From Halorussus aquaticus (lineage in GTDB: Archaea > Halobacteriota > Halobacteria > Halobacteriales > Haladaptataceae): a stretch of 64,000 bases of DNA. Both the position numbers and the translations under genes were made by a program. The stretch covers positions 3,524,464 to 3,588,463 of the forward strand of contig NZ_CP100400.1 in NCBI RefSeq assembly GCF_024218795.1, in the 5' to 3' direction. Below are positions 45,998 to 55,233 of this stretch, piece after piece (the stretch's first letter is position 1; each line of letters begins with the position of its first letter). A model generated the notes under the pieces. The model made no database searches. It was not told where the DNA came from and saw only the letters and a program-made list of their open reading frames with translations.

Positions 45998-46020
45998 ATG
46001 TTCCATAGCGAATAGAACAT
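45998..46020. promoter_or_regulatory. 23-base imperfect palindrome, candidate operator
   Basis: ATGTTC-C-AT pairs with AT-A-GAACAT around AGCGA. It sits 30-52 bases before the zinc-ribbon ATG at 45968, at the place of BRE/TATA on the minus strand, so a bound regulator would affect that promoter. Confidence 0.5.
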
Positions 46021-46190
46021 ACTCCCGTCGAAGCGTATTAGACGCAGTAATGGACCACGGATTCGTCGCTCGACTGGGCCACGGGCCCCCTAGTCGGTCG
46101 CCGACCTCTTCCGGATGCCGGACGAAGGTGACGTTCGGTTTGGAACTCTGTGACCGACAATTCATTCGACTTCGGGCCTAGCAGCGACTA

Positions 46191-47390
46191 CTACGGTTCC
46201 CACCGAGAGTGGGTCGACTGTGGCGTCAGCTCACGCGGATACTCAGTGAGGTTCTCGTAGCCGTCTTCGGTAATCACGACGAGGTCCTCTATCCGAACGC
46301 CACCGTGCGCCGGGTCGTACACGCCCGGTTCCACGGTCACGACGTTCCCGGCTTCCAGTCGGGTGTCGCTCGTCAGCGACGGGGCTTCGTGGAGACTGAC
46401 GCCGACTCCGTGTCCGACCCCGTGATACATCCCGACGTCGACTTCGCCGCTCGCGAAGCCGTGTTCCGACAGGACCTCGGTCGCGGCCGCGTGAGCGTCA
46501 CTGGCCACGGTCCCTGCACCGTCTTCGAGCGCCGCGAGGGCCGCGTCCTGGGCTTCCGTCACCGCCGCGTACGCGGTAGACTCCCACTCGTCGACCTCTC
46601 CGGCGACGAACGTCCGGGTGAAATCGCCGTAGTAGCCGTGCGGGCCTCGCGGGGAGAGGTCGAGTAGTACCGTTTCGTCGGGATGGATCCCGTCCGTTCC
46701 CGTAAAGTGGAGGTCGGTACAGGTTTCGCCCGCACCTATCACGGTGTTATCGGCATCGCGAACGCCGTCGGCCGCCAAGACCGCGTTCACTTCTCGCCGA
46801 AGTCGTTCGGTCGTCAGAGGCGAGCCCTCCCACTGGAGTTCGTCGCCGTCTCGTTCCGATGCTGCCAAGACGGCCTCCGCACGCGCCATACCGCGTTGGG
46901 CCGCTGCTTGGACGGCGGCGTGACAGGCTCGTTCAGCGGTAGTCTTCCGACGGCGGCCGACGTCTTCCGCGGCTGTATCCAGCACGTCGATGGTATCCAC
47001 TGCTACGTCGAGGTCCCGGTAGGACGTGCTCGGGAAAGAGGCCGGAACGAGAAGCGAGGAACAGCTATCCGCGAGGTCGTCGAGCGCCTCCATGGCCCGG
47101 GACGAGGCGCTCAATGCGGACTGGTCGGCGACCGTGTAGACGCGGTCACCGGGGAACTCGCGGTTGGCTTGCTGCGCGAACAAGCGCGGGGCACACAGTG
47201 CGGCCTGTCCCTCGGTGTAAACGAACGCGTAGTCGCGGTCCGGGCCGGAGAACCGAGTGAGATACCGGAGCAGGTCGTCGAACCGATCGCCGACGTGGAC
47301 GAAGGCGTCGGCCTCTCGCTCGGCGAGCAGAGTATAGAGTCGGTCGTACGCGGTCGTCGGCGGGTCCGGAGTTCGGACGGGAGAGTCCAT
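46191..47390 (-). CDS. pepQ: M24-family aminopeptidase (Xaa-Pro peptidase type)
   Basis: This is a 399-residue protein from ATG 47390. The creatinase-like N-domain is residues 1-160. The pita-bread domain carries metal ligands [18 protein letters not shown] (two Asp) and [17 protein letters not shown] (His). [20 protein letters not shown] supplies two Glu. The ligand set is complete, so the enzyme should be active on N-terminal residues before proline in the cytoplasm. The end has no transmembrane part. It runs in the same direction as the MOSC gene, with 66 bases between. Confidence 0.85.
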   Translation of the reverse strand: MDSPVRTPDPPTTAYDRLYTLLAEREADAFVHVGDRFDDLLRYLTRFSGPDRDYAFVYTEGQAALCAPRLFAQQANREFPGDRVYTVADQSALSASSRAMEALDDLADSCSSLLVPASFPSTSYRDLDVAVDTIDVLDTAAEDVGRRRKTTAERACHAAVQAAAQRGMARAEAVLAASERDGDELQWEGSPLTTERLRREVNAVLAADGVRDADNTVIGAGETCTDLHFTGTDGIHPDETVLLDLSPRGPHGYYGDFTRTFVAGEVDEWESTAYAAVTEAQDAALAALEDGAGTVASDAHAAATEVLSEHGFASGEVDVGMYHGVGHGVGVSLHEAPSLTSDTRLEAGNVVTVEPGVYDPAHGGVRIEDLVVITEDGYENLTEYPRELTPQSTHSRWEP

Positions 47391-47456
47391 ACGAGAACTC
47401 ACCAGTAGCGGGTGAGAAAGATGTTGTGCTACGCTATCGCAGACCATCGGAGGCGG

Positions 47457-47924
47457 TCAGAGGGGCTCGATCGAGTCCTCGATACGAATCGGGCCGCCTT
47501 CGACGATGTCGGCACGCAGTCCCCCGCGATGTTTGAGAGCGTCTTCGATGCCGTCGACGGTGGACCGGCGCAGGTGGTCGCACGGTTCACAGAGTCGCAC
47601 GCCCTCGCAGACGGCCTCGCCGACGCGGAACCGCTCGCCGACCAGATGGTTGAGGGCGGTGTCGCGGGTCGTGATATTCCGGCGGTGCTCGTCGAAGTCG
47701 ACGGCGATCCCCGCTTCGCGTTCGATCGCCTCGATCGCCTCGGATTCCGTGAGCGTGATTTCCCGGCCGCCGCCCTGGACATCGGAGAAGGTACCGATAC
47801 CCTCGAAGTAGCGATCGCCTCGAAGTCCCTCCCCGGCGACGGCTTCCACCTCGTCCCGGGACCGCATCGGTGCCTCCGCTTCGGGAGCGGTGTGAATCGC
47901 CACGACCGTTCCTGTTCCGTCCAT
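47457..47924 (-). CDS. MOSC-domain protein
   Basis: This is a 155-residue protein from ATG 47924. The longer ORF start at 48035 is basic and unlikely. It contains GLRGDRYFEGIG, DEHRRNITTRD, and LVGERFRVGEAVCEGVRLCE with PCDHL. These are the MOSC beta-barrel motifs with the conserved Cys. MOSC domains bind molybdenum cofactor or sulfur carriers and serve in sulfuration or N-oxide reduction. Stand-alone short MOSC proteins like this one have no assigned substrate. It precedes the M24 peptidase gene on the same strand. Confidence 0.85.
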   Translation of the reverse strand: MDGTGTVVAIHTAPEAEAPMRSRDEVEAVAGEGLRGDRYFEGIGTFSDVQGGGREITLTESEAIEAIEREAGIAVDFDEHRRNITTRDTALNHLVGERFRVGEAVCEGVRLCEPCDHLRRSTVDGIEDALKHRGGLRADIVEGGPIRIEDSIEPL

Positions 47925-48007
47925 ACCCCCACATACGAGACGCGTGACAAGAACGTTCCTCCGAGAAACGCGATAGAACGGCCGTTCCCCAGAGTTATAA
48001 CGGGCGG

Positions 48008-48928
48008 CGGACAAGAACCGCCGAAACCTCGGCAAACAGTCTCACACGACGACAGTCTCGTCTTCGAGTTCACCCCGGACCTCGACGCCGCGTACACCGC
48101 GACCGACGGCGAGTCGCTCACTATCGAGACGATAGACAGCCTCGGCGGCGCGGTACAGGACGAGTCGACCGTCATCGACGAGGTCCCCGACGAGGTGAAC
48201 GGTGCGACGGGACCGATAGCGGTCGAGGGGCCCGACCGGGCGACGTCCTCGCGGTCGAGATCGAGGACGTCCGGGTGACCGAGGACCGCGACCGGGTGAC
48301 GACGATTCCCGGCTTCGGGTTCCTCCACGAGGACGACCGCATCGAGGAACCCCGGACCAGGATTACGCCCGTCGACGGCGACAGCATCGACTTCCGGGGA
48401 ATCGACGTCGACATCCAGCCGGTCATCGGGACCATCGGCGTCGCACCGGCCTCCGAGTCATACACGACCCTCGTTCCGCACGACCACGGCGGGAATCTCG
48501 ACACGACGGACGTCACCACCGGGTCGACGATCTACTTCCCGGTGTTCCAGGAGGGCGCGATGCTGGCGATGGGCGACGCGAAGGCCGCCATGGCCGACGG
48601 GGAGATGTGCGGGACCGGAGCCGAGATTAGCACGGCGGTCGACGTGACCCTCGACGTCGTCTCCGACCCGGCCGTCTCGTTGGAGCGACCCCTCGTCGAC
48701 GCGGGCGACGCGTGGAAGACCGTCGCGAGCGCCGAGACGCTCGAAGACGCCTGCGAACTGGCGCACGTCGACCTCGTCGAACTGCTCGGCCGGGAACACG
48801 GCTTCGACGCGACCGACGCCTACATGTTCGCGAGCCTCGTCGGCGGTCTGGAGATCAGTCAGGTTGTCGACCCGCTGGTGACCGCCCGCAACGCGATTCC
48901 GAAGGAGTACCTCTCGAACCCGTTCTGA
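48008..48928 (+). pseudogene. Acetamidase/formamidase family gene, frameshifted and without clear start
   Basis: The first part (TVSHDDSLVFEFTPDLDAAY; TIETIDSLGGAV) and the second (GDVLAVEIEDVRVTEDRDRV; PVFQEGAMLAMGDAKAAMAD; MCGTGAEISTAVDVTLDV) are the two halves of an acetamidase/formamidase. They are in different frames. One missing G in the GGGG run at 48227-48230 would join them as VEGARPGDVLAV. No ATG, GTG or TTG lies just before TVSHDDS in frame. The gene may be a sequencing casualty, but two defects make real inactivation possible. The family hydrolyses formamide or acetamide to ammonia and the acid. Confidence 0.75.
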
Positions 48929-49266
48929 CGCGGCGACTGCAGTTCGACCCTACTCCCCGGCCGCGTCGTCTCCGTGCTCGGCTTCGTTTCTGCGTTCTAG
49001 GTGCCCTTCGGCTCACTGCTGCATCCGCCGCAGGGCTTCCCCGACAGTGAACGATGAATCCGTACGCGCGACGAGTTCTATCACCTAATTGTCTCTCGCA
49101 GAGACCGTTCTAAGGAGACGAACAAAATCCGTTCGCTCTTCGAGTCGTTCCGGAGTCGGACTCGTCAGAACCGATGCCGGTCAGCCAATACCTGAATACG
49201 CGTGAGGGAAATCACGGGTCTATCGACCCAAGCTCTATGACGCCTCACGAGGGACGTACTGCCAGC
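48929..49266. other. Intergenic region before glutaredoxin gene, nothing recognised
   Basis: These 338 bases are GC-rich at first, then mixed. No ORF, repeat or RNA gene is supported. Confidence 0.4.
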
Positions 49267-49674
49267 ATGACTTTCGACCCGACCGACCGAGGACTGGACG
49301 CTGACGAAGTCCCTGAGCGCGTGGACGAGGCTATCGAGGAGAACGAGGTCGTCCTCTTCATGAAAGGCGACGCCCGGATGCCGCAGTGCGGCTACTCGAA
49401 GCGGGCGCTCGGACTCGTCCGCCGGTACCGCGACGACGTCGAGACGGTCGACGCGCTTCAGAACCTCGACGCCTTCCGCGAGGCGCTGGAGGCGCACAGC
49501 GGCTGGGAGACCATCCCCCAGACCTTCGTGGACGGCGAGTTCGTCGGCGGGAGCGACATCCTCGTCGAACTCGAAGAACGCGGTGACCTCGCAGAGACCC
49601 TGAACGCCGACGGGAGGAAGGCTGATACGGGGACCGCTACTGGTAACGACACCAGCGTCGACGCGCCTTTCTAA
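49267..49674 (+). CDS. Monothiol glutaredoxin
   Basis: This is a 135-residue protein from ATG 49267. Earlier in-frame starts at 49174 and 49237 add polar, non-conserved residues. MKGDARMPQCGYSKRALGLV carries the CGYS active site, a variant of the monothiol CGFS. ETIPQTFVDGEFVGGSDILV is the glutathione-binding TVP and GG region. The last 25 residues are a disordered tail. The Grx4-type family carries iron-sulfur clusters and transfers them. Haloarchaea use gamma-Glu-Cys rather than glutathione, so the cofactor thiol is probably that (established for some haloarchaea, inferred here). Confidence 0.85.
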   Translation: MTFDPTDRGLDADEVPERVDEAIEENEVVLFMKGDARMPQCGYSKRALGLVRRYRDDVETVDALQNLDAFREALEAHSGWETIPQTFVDGEFVGGSDILVELEERGDLAETLNADGRKADTGTATGNDTSVDAPF

Positions 49675-49833
49675 AGTCCGTCCCGGTTTTCCGGAACCTC
49701 GACGTACCGGCGGAGTTTCTGCGGTGCGTTCCCGCCACGAACGACCTGTGATGTTCTCGTATCCCCTCCAACTCCACGGAAACGGTCGAACGTATCCGAA
49801 CGCTCAAGGAGGCGAACGCTGACCTATCCAGTA

Positions 49834-51126
49834 ATGAACCTCAGTATCGTCGGAAGCGGTTACGTCGGCACTACGGTTGCCGCCTGCTTCGCCGACTACG
49901 GCCACGAGGTGACGAACGTCGATATCGACGAGGAAGTCGTCGCGGCCATCAACGCGGCCGAAGCCCCGATCCACGAACCCGGTCTCGAAGAACTGGTCAC
50001 CGAACACGGCGGCGACCGCCTGCGAGCGACGACCGACTACGCCGCCACACGCGAGACCGACGTGACGTTCCTCGCGTTGCCGACGCCTACGGGCGACGAC
50101 GGCCGTATCGACCTCGAAATTCTCGAAGCGGGCGTCCGGTCGCTGGGCGACGCACTCGCCTCGAAGGACGACCCGCATCTGGTCGTGGTCAAGTCCACGG
50201 TCGTCCCCGGAACGACCGAGGAGACCGTCGCACCGATACTCGCCGACGCCTCCGGGAAAACACTCGGCGAGGACCTCCACGTGGCGATGAACCCCGAGTT
50301 TCTCCGGGAAGGGAGCGCGGTCGCGGACTTCCGCGACCCCGACAAGGTCGTGTTCGGAACCCGGACCGAGTTCGCACGCGAGCGCCTCCGCGAGGTCTTT
50401 GCGCCCTTGCTCGACCAGTCTGACGCCGAACTGGTCGAGACCGGAATTCGGGAGGCCGAGATGATGAAGTACGCCAACAACGCCTTCCTCGCGTCGAAGG
50501 TCAGTCTCGTCAACGAACTCGGAAACATCTGCAAGGAGTACGACGTAGACGCCTACGAGGTGGCCGAAGCCATCGGACTCGACGACCGCATCGGGGAGCG
50601 ATTCCTCCGGTCGGGCGTCGGGTGGGGCGGGAGCTGCTTCCCGAAGGACGTGTCGGCGCTCGTCGCCGCCGCCCGCGACGCCGACTACGAACCCGCCCTG
50701 TTGGAGGCCGCCGTCGAGGTCAACGAGAAACAACCCGACAGACTGCTCGACCTGCTCGACGTCCATCTGGACCCGGACGGGAAGCGCGTCGCTGTCCTCG
50801 GACTCGCGTTCAAACCCGGCACCGACGACGTGCGCAACTCCCGCGCGATACCCGTCATCGAAGGTCTCCGCGAGCGCGGCGCCGACGTCGCGGCCTACGA
50901 CCCCGTGGCGACCGAGAACATGCGCGAGCGCTTCCCCGACGTCGAGTACGCATCCTCCGCGGAGGCCGCACTCGACGGGGCGCAGGGTGCGGTGGTCGTG
51001 ACCGACTGGGACGAGTTCGCCGCCCTCGACTCGGCGTTCGACGCGATGGCGAACCCAGTGGTCGTGGACGGTCGTCGCGTCGTGGAGCGCCGCGACGGTA
51101 TCACGTACGAAGGACTCACGTGGTGA
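49834..51126 (+). CDS. aglM: UDP-glucose 6-dehydrogenase
   Basis: This is a 430-residue protein. [20 protein letters not shown] is the NAD-binding site. [14 protein letters not shown] and [12 protein letters not shown] follow. [20 protein letters not shown] near 215 holds the substrate Lys/Asn. [11 protein letters not shown] has the catalytic Cys268. [20 protein letters not shown] belongs to the C-domain. It oxidises UDP-glucose to UDP-glucuronic acid with two NAD. Haloferax AglM supplies the hexuronic acids of the S-layer N-glycan. It is the intact counterpart of the pseudogene at 14.7 kb and may serve the glycan island 35 kb away. An AglB 3' remnant lies immediately downstream. Confidence 0.93.
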   Translation: MNLSIVGSGYVGTTVAACFADYGHEVTNVDIDEEVVAAINAAEAPIHEPGLEELVTEHGGDRLRATTDYAATRETDVTFLALPTPTGDDGRIDLEILEAGVRSLGDALASKDDPHLVVVKSTVVPGTTEETVAPILADASGKTLGEDLHVAMNPEFLREGSAVADFRDPDKVVFGTRTEFARERLREVFAPLLDQSDAELVETGIREAEMMKYANNAFLASKVSLVNELGNICKEYDVDAYEVAEAIGLDDRIGERFLRSGVGWGGSCFPKDVSALVAAARDADYEPALLEAAVEVNEKQPDRLLDLLDVHLDPDGKRVAVLGLAFKPGTDDVRNSRAIPVIEGLRERGADVAAYDPVATENMRERFPDVEYASSAEAALDGAQGAVVVTDWDEFAALDSAFDAMANPVVVDGRRVVERRDGITYEGLTW

Positions 51127-51187
51127 CGGACGCGAAAACTGTGTAGAGACACGAGTAGAGGTGGAGTCGCGAAAAGAGACGGCTTGA

Positions 51188-51367
51188 CTACGCGCCGACG
51201 CTGACGTTACCGCCGTTCTCGACCGCACTCTCGGAGACCTTTACTGTCTGGCCCCCGACACGGTACGTGCCCGGATACCCGACCGTCACCGACCCATCGC
51301 CGCTGGTGTACATCATCCGAAAGTGACCTGCGCCGCTCGCTCCTCCTCTCGCGCTCTCACGTCACTG
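51188..51367 (-). pseudogene. AglB/STT3 3'-end fragment
   Basis: The minus strand reads GGASGAGHFRMMYTSGDGSV and continues VGYPGTYRVGGQTVKVSESA to a TAG at 51188-51190. It matches the STT3 protein at 15.6-18.6 kb (RGASGSGHYRMMYENNDGSV). About 50 C-terminal codons remain. Upstream the frame is closed by a stop. The arrangement, aglM followed by a convergent STT3 end, repeats that at 14.7-18.6 kb. Confidence 0.75.
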
Positions 51368-51372
51368 ATGGC

Positions 51373-51663
51373 TCACAGGAGGTCCCGGACTCTGCTGAGT
51401 ACGCCCGTCCGGTCTCGCCCCCACGATTTCCGGACGACCCGGCCGGGGGCTTTGACGTACGGCGGGCCGCTACGCTCGTCGCGTTCGTATCGGACGACGA
51501 CCGAGACCGCGTTCCCGACCGCCTCGGCCTCCACCTCGCCCAACCCGATACACCCCGTCTGCGGGTCCTCCGCGTACAGTACCGCTTCCTCGCTGACCGA
51601 GAGTGGTTCGTCGAGGTGCACGACCTGCAGGCGTTCGCGGATGGCGTCGGGGTCCGCGTCCAT
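51373..51663 (-). CDS. Hypothetical haloarchaeal protein (96 aa)
   Basis: This is a 96-residue protein from ATG 51663 (MDADPDAIRERLQVVHLDEP). The N-terminal two thirds are acidic with an alternating strand pattern (AVLYAEDPQTGCIGLGEVEA). The last 30 residues are basic and could contact nucleic acid or membrane. No family is recognised. The longer ORF from 51879 overlaps the divergent CoA-transferase promoter and has a Gly/Arg-rich start, so it was rejected. Confidence 0.6.
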   Translation of the reverse strand: MDADPDAIRERLQVVHLDEPLSVSEEAVLYAEDPQTGCIGLGEVEAEAVGNAVSVVVRYERDERSGPPYVKAPGRVVRKSWGRDRTGVLSRVRDLL

Positions 51664-51843
51664 ACCGCGACCCACGGCGTCCACCGACAAACGCTTTCCT
51701 CCGACCGACGGACCCACACGCCCAACGTCCCCTCCGATTGATGGACCCCACCGTCCCGAACTCCACCGACTGGTAGAGCGACCCGTCCCGAGCTCGCAGT
51801 TCGCGCGGCGGTGGTTGCAGTGGCCGGACGAACACTTATGCTG

Positions 51844-51860
51844 GCGGGTTAACAACCCGC
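51844..51860. promoter_or_regulatory. 7-bp inverted repeat just before CoA-transferase start
   Basis: GCGGGTT-AAC-AACCCGC ends five bases before ATG 51866. It lies where the transcript start would be, so it could be an operator or a short hairpin. Confidence 0.4.
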
Positions 51861-51865
51861 ATCCA

Positions 51866-53074
51866 ATGGGGACCGACACGAACGACAGTCAACCGCTCGC
51901 GGACGTTACTGTACTGGAGTTGGGGAACATCGTCGCCGGACCGTTCGCCAGCGTCATGCTCGCGGACCTCGGTGCCGAAGTCGTGAAGGTCGAACGACCC
52001 GGTAGCGGTGACGTCCTCCGCAGCGCGGGCGAGGCCGGGCCGCCGATGTTCGACGCGCTGAACCGTAACAAACGCTCCATCGAACTCGACCTCAAGAGCG
52101 ACGCGGGACGCGAGGCGTTCCTGGACCTCGCCGACCGGGCGGACGTCGTCGTCGAGAACCTCGGTCCCGGCGTCGCGGACCGACTGGGTATCGGCTACGA
52201 CGAACTGAGCGAGCGCAACTCGGAACTCGTCTACCTCTCCATCAAGGGATTCCTCGACGGACCGTACGGCGACCGGGCCGGGATGGACGTCGTCGCCGAA
52301 GCCATGTCCGGCCTGATGAGCATGACCGGCGAACCCGGTCGCAAACCGGTCCGCGTCGGCACGTCCATCGCGGACATGGGCGCGGCGATGTACGGAGTGA
52401 TGGGGGTACTCGTCGCGCTCCGAGAGCGGGAACGCACCGGCGAGGGCCGGAGAGTGGACGGTCCGCTGTTCGAGGCGGTAGCCTCCTGGATGGGGTACTG
52501 GATAACCTACGCCGACCGGTACGGTCGCGACCACCCGTCGCTCGGCGCGTCCCATCCCACGTGGGCGCTGTACGACGTGTTCCGCGTCGGCGACCAGGAC
52601 GACTGGCTGTTCCTCGGCGTGACGACCGAGCGCCACTGGCCGGCGCTCTGTCGCGCCATCGACCGGGAGGACCTGCTCGCCGACGAGCGATTCGACACGT
52701 CCCAGTCGCGACTCGACCACAAAGCGGAGTTGACCGAGACCGTCGCCGAGGAACTGCGCGACCGCGACCGCGAGAGCGTGCTGGCGGCGCTGCTGGCCGA
52801 GGACGTCCCCGCAGCGCCGGTGAACGACCCGTCCGACCTCGTGGACGACGACCACCTCGACGCCGTGGACCTGCTGGCCGAGTTCGACTCCGCGGAGGAC
52901 GGCCAGTCGCTCCAGACGGTGATGACGCCCGTTCACGGCGACGGAATCGCACCGGCTCAGAGACTCGACCCGCCGGAACTCGGGGAACACACCGAGGAAA
53001 TCCTGCGCACTGCCGGACTCGACGACGACGCCATCGCGGCGCTTCGGAACCGGGGCGCGTTCGGGAGCGAGTAG
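51866..53074 (+). CDS. CaiB/BaiF family III CoA transferase
   Basis: This is a 402-residue protein from ATG 51866. LADVTVLELGNIVAGPFASV opens the fold. LADLGAEVVKVERPGSGD is the CoA-binding region, followed by NRNKRSIELDL and VVVENLGPGVADRLGIGYDE. SIKGFLDGPYGDRAGMDVVA carries the catalytic Asp region. These enzymes move CoA between carboxylic acids. The substrate is not predictable from the sequence. It stands alone on the plus strand, convergent with the LeuA-family gene. The longer ORF from 51323 includes non-coding sequence. Confidence 0.88.
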   Translation: MGTDTNDSQPLADVTVLELGNIVAGPFASVMLADLGAEVVKVERPGSGDVLRSAGEAGPPMFDALNRNKRSIELDLKSDAGREAFLDLADRADVVVENLGPGVADRLGIGYDELSERNSELVYLSIKGFLDGPYGDRAGMDVVAEAMSGLMSMTGEPGRKPVRVGTSIADMGAAMYGVMGVLVALRERERTGEGRRVDGPLFEAVASWMGYWITYADRYGRDHPSLGASHPTWALYDVFRVGDQDDWLFLGVTTERHWPALCRAIDREDLLADERFDTSQSRLDHKAELTETVAEELRDRDRESVLAALLAEDVPAAPVNDPSDLVDDDHLDAVDLLAEFDSAEDGQSLQTVMTPVHGDGIAPAQRLDPPELGEHTEEILRTAGLDDDAIAALRNRGAFGSE

Positions 53075-53113
53075 GGATTCGCGGACGAAGCGCGGAGACA
53101 GTCGACTGCGGAG

Positions 53114-54222
53114 TCAGGATTCGACGGCTTCCGCCACGACCTCCGCTGCGGCCTCGCGGGACAGCGGCTCTCCCCGCTCCGCGGCGGCGTCTCGCAGCGC
53201 TTCCCGGCCGATGGCGACCTGCTCGTCCGTCGCCTCCAGTCCGGCCGCGTCGAGCAGGGCCCGGACCCCGCCGCGGCCGGTTCCGCGGCCGAACAGCAAC
53301 TCCCGCTGGGCACCGTACCGCTCGGGGTCGAACGGCTCGTAGGTGCTCGGTTCGCGGAGCATCGCCGCGGTGTGGAGGCCGCTCTCGTGGCGGTACCCCT
53401 CTCGGCCCAGCACGGGTTTGCCCTCGTAGTCCACGTCGAGCGCATCCAGAATCTCTCGGCAGGCGGGGACGAGTTCGGTCAACTCCAGCGCGACGTCGTC
53501 GCCGTGCTCGCTGCCGAGGACCGCGACCTCCTCCAGCGGCGCGTTTCCGGCGCGTTCGCCCACGCCGCCGACCGTGGCGTCCACGCTATCGGCACCCGCC
53601 TCGACCCCGGCCACGGCGTTGGCCGTCGCCACACCCATGTCGTCGTGGGTGTGAATCGTCACCGCGAGTTCGCCGCCGACCTCGTCTGTGACCGCGGCGA
53701 CCGTCTCCCGGACCGCTTCCGGGTCGCCCGCACCCGTCGTGTCCGCGAGCGTGACGTGGCGGCCGCCAGCGTCGCGGACCACCCGCGCCTCCGCTCGGAG
53801 GTGGTCGTTGTCCGCCCGCACGGCGTCCATCAGCGTCGCACCGGCCGCGACGCCCCCCTCGACCGCTCGCTCGACGTTCTCCCGCAGGAGGTCCAGCGAC
53901 TCCTCGCGGGTCTTCCCCAGCGCGTGTTCGAGTTGGACGTCCGAACTGTTGACGATGACCTCGATTTCGTCTGGTTCGACGTCGAGGGCGGCGTCTACGT
54001 CGGCCGGGACGGCCCGAGCGAGCGCGGCCGTCCGCAGGCCGAGCGACTCCGCGTGGCGGTACAGTTCCTCGCGCGGCGCGGCGCGGGAAACGACACCTCG
54101 ACCCGGCCGACGTCCACGCGCGCCAGTCCCTCGAGGACGCGCTTGCCGACGTCGTCGGTGATTTCGAGGCCCGGCACCTGCGACCCCTCCCGCAGCGTGA
54201 GGTCCTTGAACGTGATAGTCAT
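53114..54222 (-). CDS. Homocitrate/isopropylmalate synthase family (LeuA-like), frameshifted
   Basis: From ATG 54222 the frame gives MTITFKDLTLREGSQVPGLE to VGRVEVSFPAPR, then breaks at about 54070-54087. The other frame continues EELYRHAESLGLRTAALARA to the end (53114). One base in a GCGCGGCGCGGCGCGGG stretch accounts for it, so a sequence error is likely. Motifs are LREGSQ (usually LRDGxQ) and the metal-binding HTHDDMGVATANAVAG. GVGERAGNAPLEEV follows near residue 235. The family condenses acetyl-CoA with a 2-keto acid. The total of about 369 residues lacks the LeuA regulatory domain, so homocitrate or citramalate-type synthase is more likely than LeuA proper. Confidence 0.8.
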
Positions 54223-54508
54223 ACGGTACCAATCACCAACATCCCGGTTAGGATTTTTCCAAGCGGCAACGGGCACCGGTCGGGGCGGGTCGGTTCCGTC
54301 GGACCGACACAGCGACTCCTCCCGGTCGGCGTCGAACCGCCGGGCCGGGAGTTCGCCGAACCGCGTCTCTTCAGAATCGCGTACGCTTACGAGCAGGTGA
54401 CGGGACGTCGGCGGTCCCGAGAGAATCGGCGAGAGCGCGTAACCATCGCCCGACCGTCTCACGGGCGAAAGGGACAGCACTTTCCGGACTCCTCACAATC
54501 CGCTACGT

Positions 54509-54934
54509 ATGCCAGACGTATCCGCACACCACTTCGGCGTGACGGTGACCGACCTCGACCGGGCGGTCGAGTTCTACCGCGAGGTACTCGGTCTCGACGT
54601 GCTCGACCGCTTCACCGTCTCGGGTGAGGCGTTCTCGGAGGGCGTCGGCGTCGAGGGCGCGACCGGCGACTTCGCGCATCTCGACGCCGGGTCGGCCCGC
54701 GTCGAACTCGTCGAGTACGAACCGGAGGACGAGGGGACGGACCCTGACACCGAACCTGTCAACCGACCGGGCGCGAAACATCTCGGTCTCTCCGTCGAGA
54801 ACCTGGACCGATTCTACGAGGAACTGCCGACGGACGTCGAAACGCTCAGCGAACCCCGGACGACCGAGAGCGGGACGCGAATCCTGTTCCTCCGCGACCC
54901 GGAGGACAACCTCGTCGAACTCATCGAGTCGTAG
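54509..54934 (+). CDS. VOC-superfamily (glyoxalase/epimerase-like) protein
   Basis: This is a 141-residue protein with two beta-alpha-beta-beta-beta units. The first begins SAHHFGVTVTDLDRAVEFYR with a metal-binding His. The second begins GAKHLGLSVENLDRFYEELP with His, and the end is LFLRDPEDNLVELIE with Glu. The ligand set fits a metal-dependent glyoxalase, methylmalonyl-CoA epimerase or lyase. The family is too broad for a substrate. It is a single gene, divergent from the LeuA-like gene. Confidence 0.85.
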   Translation: MPDVSAHHFGVTVTDLDRAVEFYREVLGLDVLDRFTVSGEAFSEGVGVEGATGDFAHLDAGSARVELVEYEPEDEGTDPDTEPVNRPGAKHLGLSVENLDRFYEELPTDVETLSEPRTTESGTRILFLRDPEDNLVELIES

Positions 54935-55035
54935 TTGCGCGGCGACGGGCGACTCGCTTCGCCGTTTCGCCTCGCGTGTCAGTTGCCATTACAGTTCCGA
55001 CACTTTCATTATCCGGTGTCGTTCTGTTCCGAACG

Positions 55036-55200
55036 ATGCAACACGTAGCTTCAGAAGACGCGGCCGAACCGCTGCTCGTCACGCTCGCGGGTGACGATTG
55101 TCGCTGGTGTGCCTCCGGAACGCTCGCGCGCGAGCAGTTCAAGGGTGACGACGCGGTCGTCTGCGAAGACTGCGGGACGCCCGCGGCCCGCGTCTGGTGA
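55036..55200 (+). CDS. Small zinc-ribbon protein (54 aa)
   Basis: This is a 54-residue protein from ATG 55036 (MQHVASEDAAEPLLVTLAGD). Cys pairs CRWC and CEDC are 18 residues apart (DDCRWCASGTL; AVVCEDCGTPAARVW). The ORF is open upstream to 54976 but hydrophobic and unlikely. It converges with cetZ, with 33 bases between. Function unknown. Confidence 0.65.
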   Translation: MQHVASEDAAEPLLVTLAGDDCRWCASGTLAREQFKGDDAVVCEDCGTPAARVW

Positions 55201-55233
55201 GTTCGTCGTCGCGTTCTCTCGGTGTCTACCGGT

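Noticed and set aside
48172..48519. Minus-strand ORFs over the acetamidase gene
   Set aside because: Ser/Arg-rich antisense frames with no coding character.
49804..51228. Long minus-strand ORF (474 codons) opposite aglM
   Set aside because: It is the antisense shadow of the well-supported aglM gene. Its product is Val/Gly/His-rich without family features.
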